A DNA stretch of 64,000 nt. Source: Cardamine occulta (taxonomy: Eukaryota > Streptophyta > Magnoliopsida > Brassicales > Brassicaceae). The notes under the pieces were generated by a model. It did not search any database, was not told the origin of the DNA, and worked only from the letters and a program-made list of their open reading frames with translations. The DNA is taken from positions 3,826,124 to 3,890,123 of the forward strand of contig CM051393.1 of NCBI GenBank assembly GCA_028015245.1, read 5' to 3'. This document shows positions 57,591 through 64,000 of the stretch, in pieces. The translations under genes and the position numbers were made by a program. How positions within the stretch are numbered: position 1 is the first letter of the stretch; the number at the start of each line of letters is the position of its first letter.

Positions 57591-60500
57591 TCAATCTCTC
57601 AATCTCTCTATAGTCTATAGATACTATCTATTGAGAAACATACAGTACAATTTACAGCATAATTATATGGAAGAAATATAATGGTATCACATACAACATC
57701 TAAGCACCGCATATATGGGCAAATTATTGCTAAGCCATGCGTATACGGTTGCTTTGTATAGAACATTTTTTCTTGTTTTTTAACTGCCCAAAGCAAACAA
57801 CATCATTTTAATCTCCAAAAAAATTAATTTCATAAATATAAGTGAATTTTTTTAATATTTTAGTATTTTTAATTATTTGATCATGTGACTAAATTTTCTA
57901 GTATCAATTATAATTTCATACAAATATATGCATATATGTATAGTTACTACACGATGGTTTCTATCTTCATAGCTCCAACTCTCGTCGTAGCTGCAAAGCA
58001 GTCTTTCTTGTAATCGCCAAAAATAATGAGTGTGACTCCTTGGCTTCCGTAAGCCGAACAACTCCGATCTCGACTCACTGGAGTAGTCACCAGTTTTCTT
58101 CTTCTTTTTGTAACTGTGAATCCTTGTAAGGCTCATGGCCCATCCCGTTTATGGGATGAATGGTTTTAATTTTTAAAATATATATATAATTTGCCCATAT
58201 ATCACACCAATAAATTGCAAAAAAAAAAAAAAATTTTGGGTAAAAAATTGCAAAATTGTTTGTGATGCTAAAATAGAGAAAATAATATAATTTGATAAAT
58301 TAAATATAATATTTATGATTTAATAAATAGGGTCGCCAATAGGTTGGTTCTACTTCTAAGTCTGAAGACAGAGATGCATACGAATATGGAAAATGAATGA
58401 ACAGTTGAATAATTTAATTGAGAATCTTTTTTTTAGTGAAATTGGATTAAATAGTGAATGTGATGTAAGGTCAAAAGAGCTCTCTATTTTCACGGCCATT
58501 TTGGATGGCTGAGAAAATAAACAAAAAAGTCATCACATCATTCTGTCTGAAGTGACTTTGTGTTTTTGACCTTTTGGTATGGGAAGTCTGTCTTTCCTTT
58601 TTTTGTTTGTCCAGAATTTTTCTTGACAACTTTATCGACCGCAACAAATACATATAGACTAATTATCACCGGAGAGTAAATATCATTAATTTAAAAATTA
58701 ACATTCGCAAAGGTTTAAGTGGAATCAATAATGAATCTCAATCACTATTTGTTTCAAAAACTGATGTTGGACGCATTTTTTTATTTCACTGCATAATTTA
58801 TGTAATAGTTTATAGCCTTTATAGGTTTGTCATTCGAATATCTGGTTAATAAAGGTATTTGTTTGACCCCATAAAAAAAAAAAAAAGGTATCTGTTTTCT
58901 TAAAAGTTTTGTATATAAAAAAAAAGGTATTTGAATATTACTTTTCTCTAAGTTGATTTTTTTGGGACATACTCTAATTGAAAATTTAAAGCTTATTGGT
59001 TTTTTATAATATGGATTCTCAATATGGATTATAAACAACACTCAAAATCGAGATTATGCAGTTATGTTGATTCAAAAGAAAACAAAACACAGAGATTATG
59101 CAATAATTTCCATTATTCAAATAATTTCTTAGCATAGTTTATTCTGCAAAGGATTTTTGTATGCATAGACATTAAATAATAAAAGTATGCCATTATTGTA
59201 TGACATGTGCATTGAATTATACCTCATTCGTCTAACTTCTATAATAAACTAATCATAGAAGTTGGTGTTTTCGATTGCACAACATCAAAGATGAATTTTT
59301 CTGTCCCTAAAACAGTGATGGACATTTGGGAAAAAAAGAAAACAGTAAAAGACATATTAAACCCATTAAATTGATTTCTGATCACCCTAGATTAGGTATA
59401 TATATTCTTTCTAGCTATTGATGACATAAATTTCTATAGTTTCGGCTAACGATTACTATAATTGTCATCAATAATGGCAGGAACTGGCAAGTGGGCATGG
59501 TCGGCGAGGATACTGTGTTAAACTAATGGACAAGTCAAAAAATAGGATTCCGAGGATATGAGCTTTAACAAAAAGAAATGTTTATGATCATATGAAAATT
59601 TTAAAATTTGTATTTTTACTAGCTTCATTTAAAATAAATTTATTTTTAACTTTGGTAACAGCCCAGTATTTATTAAAACTAAAGTTTCTTAATCTTTAAG
59701 CTAAGCCTAAATGAAAAGAAATGATTACCATCGAATATTTATATTTTTTTCTCAGTATCAGTTGAAAAAAGGTTTAACTATATACGTATATCAATAAACT
59801 TATACATGGGTTTTTGAGAGCAACGCTAACAAATGTGCACCGGATTAAACCACACCTTTTAACCTGTACTGACCTCTTCCACTAATCTAATGCGACTCTA
59901 TTAGTTAACATTGATATCTAAATGCGAACGAAATCAAAATATTATTGTGTTTTTCTCAACTTTAGTACGCTTTTTGTAAGCTGATTTGTGTTTAATATTT
60001 TTGCTCCAGTAAAAATAAATTTTTGGATCCGCCACTGTGGAAGATTTTTTTTGTTTTTGGTGATTCAAGGCAATGAATGAACAAAAATGAAGAAGAACTT
60101 ACATCAATCAAGAGGAGGGAGGTGAATGAGAAAGCAAGCATTCGCTACCACTAATTACTTTTCCAATTGTCTGTAAATTACCCTAAAATAGGCCAATTTG
60201 GACGGTCGGAGGAATCTCTTTTCGTATGGCTAGTTAAAGTATAACCAGAATAAAAATTTGGAATTAATCCTAAGAATCACAAACTATGGAACAAGTGTAT
60301 TTGCTCTACTTTATGTAGAACAAAGCAATAATTACTTTGACTAATATCCTTTTTTATTGACATAAATACAACTCATGAAGCTCCTCCCCATGTTTCGCTA
60401 TAATCATTCACTTTTAATATACGGTATAACTTGTAGACACAACAAAAAGAAAACTCAAGAACCAACGAGGAAAGACGTCACTCGAATAAATTAAAGGAAA

Positions 60501-62245
60501 ATATTTTTAACATTTGTTTTCTTGATTAAAAAAAAAAAATGAAAGTTGATTCTTGCTTGTTTAGCCTTTCAAGCTTCAATATATCATAGATGAAAGGAGC
60601 TTAATGGACGTTGGCATCAACAACAAATATAACAATTCATCTTGCTCATACCATTGATAAGGTGAAATCATATCATCTTCTTACACTATTCCTCTTTATG
60701 TATGACCTGAAAGTTTGCTCGAGAGAAGGATAATTAAACAAAATCGATTTGGCTCAGGTTTATACTTTGAGTGTGTTCTTATTTTTGGTTTGATTTCATC
60801 TTTCAAATTTTCCAAACTCAATCATATGTGGCAAGAATCATAGTATAAATCATCACGTTGGTCGATTAAAAAAATAGAAAGCAGAAAGCGGCTAGAGTTT
60901 TTTTTTGATTCGGGAGAGAGACAAAAGAGAAGAGAGAAAACCTTTTCTTTAACGAGTATGTTTGACCAACTACGAAATTCTTAATCGGTAGGAAATTTGA
61001 TGGAGCATAGGAGATTTATTCATATCATCGAATGCAAGGTCCACATACTAAGCCGGTTAATTCTATTGTTTTGTGTTTGTCAAATAAAATTTTTACTATT
61101 ACAGAAAGTTTTTTTCTATATACATAGAATGATTTTACATTGATTATATATATATACTTTCGATCGTAAGTATACCCAAATTAATATTATTTTTAATCTG
61201 CCTTCTTCAATGACTTTTTTCCATAATAGTAAATGTTATCCTTTGCTCGTGTGTGTTTAGCTTACTCACACACACATATATATGTATATAATAAACTTTG
61301 TTGTAAGATAATTAAAAAAAAAAACTTTTTGTTGTAAGATATGATTAGAGACGGGTTATAAGTGAACATGCATAAATAGAGAAACAATGGCAAAACTCGA
61401 TTTTGTTAAAATATCAGAATCTTTGGTAAAAAGAAAAAACTACTGTATATGGGTAAATTTTAAACTTAATAATAAATAACTTTTGTTGTAAACTATGGCT
61501 AGATACGCGTTTATAAGCGAACACAAATGGAGAAACCAAAAAAAAAGTTGAATTTTAATCGTTGTTAAACAAAACTTGATTTTGTTTTAACAAAAAAAAA
61601 ATAACTTGGTTTCGTTTATCCAGTCTCCCCATGTTCACTTGAAAGTTAGAACACGTCTTTAAACATTTTTTTTTTTATAAACTGTAGGAATTTCGGACAT
61701 TTGATTTATAATTTCTATCGATATCCAAAACCAATCTTTAGTCCATTTTTATTTAAAAATATTGTTTCGTCCAAAAGAAAAAACCCCCGAAACATAAAGT
61801 AACTAACCTTTCTTATACTACCACTACGTTACGTCCTTTGGTTTCTAAGCATATATTACACACACTAAAGTTCTCTTATTAAATTTAAAATTTACTCTTA
61901 TAAAAAAGAATGAAATTGGTTCTCGTTAAATATTGTTCCACGAATCAAGCGCTCTTCCCTAGACTTAAGAGAAATTCTATATTCAATTATTAGAGGGTCG
62001 TGGGGTGGCGAATGAGTGATATCGTCACAGTACATGTGCATTTCCTAATTTTCACATTCAGAGATATTGCTTAGATCGAACGGTAACGAAGATGCCTGTG
62101 ACAAAGGCCTCAGTGACTCTAGCAGATCATCAAAATCTCAAAAAGAGAGTCAGTAGATGAATGAAGCTGTTGTATAAAAGCAATAAGATATTGGCGTTGA
62201 CTTATTACAATTGATTTTTTGGGTTCAATGCATAATATTCTCTTT
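57591..62245. other. Long intergenic region upstream of NIP5;1
   Basis: About 4.6 kb without a recognisable gene. It contains a GC-richer patch at 57960-58140 with a 87-residue minus-strand ORF I cannot assign, and poly-A/T runs at 58219-58233, 58870-58887 and 61308-61323. The sequence GGATCCGCCACTG at 60027-60039 resembles the right end of the hAT MITE at 63607, but without a partner. The distal promoter of NIP5;1 must lie in the 3' part. Confidence 0.5.
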
Positions 62246-62256
62246 TATATATAAAC
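62244..62256 (+). promoter_or_regulatory. Probable TATA box of NIP5;1
   Basis: TTTATATATAAAC about 590 bases before the start codon and about 280 before the first AUG-stop. Transcription would then start near 62275-62285, giving a leader of roughly 0.55 kb. A long leader is required for the regulation known for this gene. Chosen by position and consensus only. Confidence 0.55.
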
Positions 62257-62524
62257 ACAAACACATATAAATATAACATAAGCTCAAATACTAACCAATC
62301 CTTTCACCATCTTCATCAAACTTTTCTCTCTTTTATTCAGAAACTTCAGTTCAGTTTCTCTCTTTCATTGTTCAGTGCTAACGTACCCATCTCTATGTGT
62401 GTGTTGTCTTTGATTTTTATAAGATTCGGTTTTTGATTTTTGTTTCTTTGTTTTTTTGAGGTGGCTATATTCGTTCTTCTTCTTCTTAAAACGTAGTAAC
62501 AACTTTATAAAAATCCTAGAAAGC

Positions 62525-62530
62525 ATGTAA
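62525..62530 (+). promoter_or_regulatory. AUG-stop minimal upstream ORF 1 (AUGUAA) of NIP5;1 leader
   Basis: ATGTAA followed by AT begins 312 bases before the NIP5;1 ATG. In A. thaliana NIP5;1, AUGUAAA at -312 and -122 cause ribosome stalling at the stop when boron is ample. This lowers translation and triggers mRNA decay. The identical position here argues for conserved control. Confidence 0.85.
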
Positions 62531-62713
62531 ATTTAAGTCTCCGATCCATTTTCATCTCCTTCTCCCAAAAAAAAAAAAAAAAAAAAAAATTTATCGACAG
62601 CTAAGTTTTTCATTTATTGATCTCTCTTGATTTAAACTTGTGTTTGGTGTGAAACCGATCCTGGCGAAGTTTCAAACACAAGTGTAAATCCAAATTTATA
62701 AAAACTTCAAATC

Positions 62714-62719
62714 ATGTAA
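62714..62719 (+). promoter_or_regulatory. AUG-stop minimal upstream ORF 2 (AUGUAA) of NIP5;1 leader
   Basis: ATGTAA followed by ATT begins 123 bases before the ATG, within one base of the A. thaliana element. The upstream context is TCAAATC. In A. thaliana this is the element with the stronger effect on boron-dependent translation and mRNA degradation, as I recall. Confidence 0.87.
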
Positions 62720-62836
62720 ATTTTGCCTCTATCAATTTATTTCCCTCCCCAAAAAAAAAACAAAAAAAATTAGAATTTAGGATTTTATTCAAAACCAACC
62801 AAAAAAAAACCAAACACAAAAAAAGAAAAGGTGGGA

Positions 62837-63073
62837 ATGGCTCCACCAGAGGCTGAGAACGGTACGGTGGCTGTGACGGCTCCTCCAACGCCGGGAACAC
62901 CGGGAACGCCGGGAGGGCCGTTGATAACGGGAATGAGAGTGGATTCAATGTCGTTTGATCATCGGCAACCAAAACCTCGATGCAAATGCTTGCCGGTGAT
63001 GGGATCAACTTGGGGTCACCATGACACGTGCTTCGTCGATTTTCCCTCTCCTAATGTCTCCCTCACTCGCAAG
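62837..63073 (+). CDS. NIP5;1: NIP5;1 boric-acid channel, exon 1 only (continues past window)
   Basis: Exon 1 encodes 79 residues, MAPPEAENGTVAVTAPPTPG ... FPSPNVSLTRK, ending in AAG|GTGAAC (phase 0). This is the cytosolic N-terminus of the NOD26-like intrinsic protein NIP5;1, a plasma-membrane boric-acid importer in root epidermis induced by boron shortage. The TPG repeat (TPGTPGTPGG) is the stretch whose Thr phosphorylation supports polar placement in A. thaliana. RVDSMSFDH and CKCLPVMG are conserved. Membrane helices and the NPA-type motifs lie in later exons outside the window. The ATG at 62837 is chosen by family; an in-frame GTG six bases upstream is not used. The protein differs from the remembered A. 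thaliana exon at about ten positions. Confidence 0.97.
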
Positions 63074-64000
63074 GTGAACCATTTTCCTCTTTTTTCACAT
63101 TACTCGTAATTCTTAAAACTATTAGTATATTTTGTTGTTTTTTTAAAATAAAATTTACCATCAAAATATCATAGAATTTTAACTAGAATTTATAGTCTAG
63201 TGGTTTATGTTCATATTGTTGTTGTGCCCGATATATTGCATGTCAATTCCTTTCTTATATAAAAAGATCGAAAAACTAGTGAATGTAAAGTGTTATACCA
63301 AAAGTTTATAAAAAGTTCTAAATGAGCCAATAACCTTTTTAACAGTTTTAGGAATTTTCCATAAACCTAAAATTTATAATAGTTATAGAAATTTCACAGA
63401 GTAAATATATATTTTCTAAAGCAAAAAGTAAATATATTTCTCATATTTTATTTAATTCTAACAAAAAAATAAATCCAATATTTGGTTCGTATATTAGAAA
63501 ACATCGAAATCCACGTTGGGAAGAATAATCAATAGCTAGTTAGATCAATTGGGCAAAAATTAATGAGATCGAGACATTATTAATTTATTACAAGTATATG
63601 TACTACCAGGGCGGAGCTAGTAAAGCAGTAGAGGTGTCATATGACACCTATAATTTTTTAATTTAGTATATTTTTGGTTAAAAACTATATAAAATTCAAT
63701 ATAATTAATATATTGATTCTCATAAATTTATAGTTTTATATTTTGACCCCTATGAAAATATTTTTTCCCTCCGCCACTGTGTACTACTATATAAAGAAAC
63801 TCAAAATCGATCGTACATTTATGTTTCAATAGTTTTTGTGATCTCTGAATTGGAGAGAAGTAGACACCAAAAGATAATATTTTTTTATTCTTTTAACATA
63901 TTTTGTATTATTAACGAATGATAAGATATTGAAAAAGATCATAGGGGTTTACGTCACACTTGGAGGAGATTGTAACACGACATGAACTAGCAACTGAAAA
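63074..64000 (+). other. NIP5;1 intron 1 (partial)
   Basis: GT at 63074-63075 opens an intron that runs past the window end. No second exon (expected to begin LGAEFVGTF) is present. AT-rich, interrupted by the MITE at 63607-63779. Confidence 0.85.
63607..63779. mobile_element. hAT-type MITE in NIP5;1 intron 1
   Basis: The 173-bp element has ends CAGGGCGGAGC and CCTCCGCCACTG, inverted repeats of the form CAGkGGCGGAG. It is bordered by a perfect 8-bp duplication TGTACTAC (63599-63606 and 63780-63787). The inside contains a palindromic GGTGTCATATGACACC. No ORF. It is related by its ends to the MITE at 47171-47332. Confidence 0.93.

Noticed and set aside
60027..60039. GGATCCGCCACTG, like the right end of the hAT MITEs
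   Set aside because: No left end or 8-bp duplication found within 500 bases upstream; at most a remnant.
62831..62836. GTG in frame upstream of the NIP5;1 ATG as start
   Set aside because: Eukaryotic initiation favours the ATG at 62837, and the protein then aligns from MAPPEAE as in the family.
1..64000. tRNA, rRNA, CRISPR, bacterial-type operon signals
   Set aside because: None seen; the content is plant nuclear with spliced genes, and no cloverleaf or spaced-repeat array was recognised by eye.

Overview
The window is nuclear plant DNA from a Brassicaceae species close to Arabidopsis. It is AT-rich, its genes have several introns, and the intergenic space is filled with small transposons and microsatellites. 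Read left to right, the intact genes are a HIPP metal-binding protein, RPL9, a PMT/QUA2-type methyltransferase, TMPIT, a receptor-like cytoplasmic kinase and NIP5;1. From memory this matches A. thaliana chromosome 4 loci running from about At4g10465 down to At4g10380. The NIP5;1 and RPL9 proteins differ from the A. thaliana sequences I remember, so this is probably a relative rather than A. thaliana itself.

Layout. 0-2.3 kb: a decayed gene (minus strand) of an uncharacterised plant family with three PAM2-like motifs. 2.5-6.3 kb: transposon debris (Harbinger-like MITE, half of a MULE transposase, a pogo/Emigrant-type MITE). 6.3-7.8 kb: HIPP gene, minus strand. 12.3-13.8 kb: RPL9. 15.3-17.5 kb: methyltransferase. 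19.2-22.3 kb: TMPIT. 26.9-28.1 kb: kinase.

28-46 kb is an accessory island. It holds four tandem MATH plus coiled-coil (RTM3-like) genes on the minus strand, one truncated kinase copy carried along by the duplication, a copia-like LTR, a long-TIR element and a CACTA element. Only the fourth MATH copy (43.3-45.1 kb) reads intact.

46.7-49.4 kb holds two F-box pseudogenes, the first broken by hAT-type MITEs. 49.4-54.1 kb is a transposed block: the 3' end of a SLAC1 anion-channel gene, convergent with a full-length but dead VPS18 copy that keeps its introns. The A. thaliana sources would be the neighbouring loci At1g12480 and At1g12470. 56.7-57.6 kb is a LINE fragment.

The right end carries the promoter, long leader and first exon of NIP5;1, the boric-acid channel. 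The leader has two AUGUAA minimal upstream ORFs at -312 and -123. The first is at the exact position, and the second within one base, of the boron-sensing AUG-stop elements known in A. thaliana.

The genes do not form a pathway; they are independent plant transcription units. All exon boundaries were read by eye from splice signals, reading frame and remembered family sequence. No alignment or database search was run.
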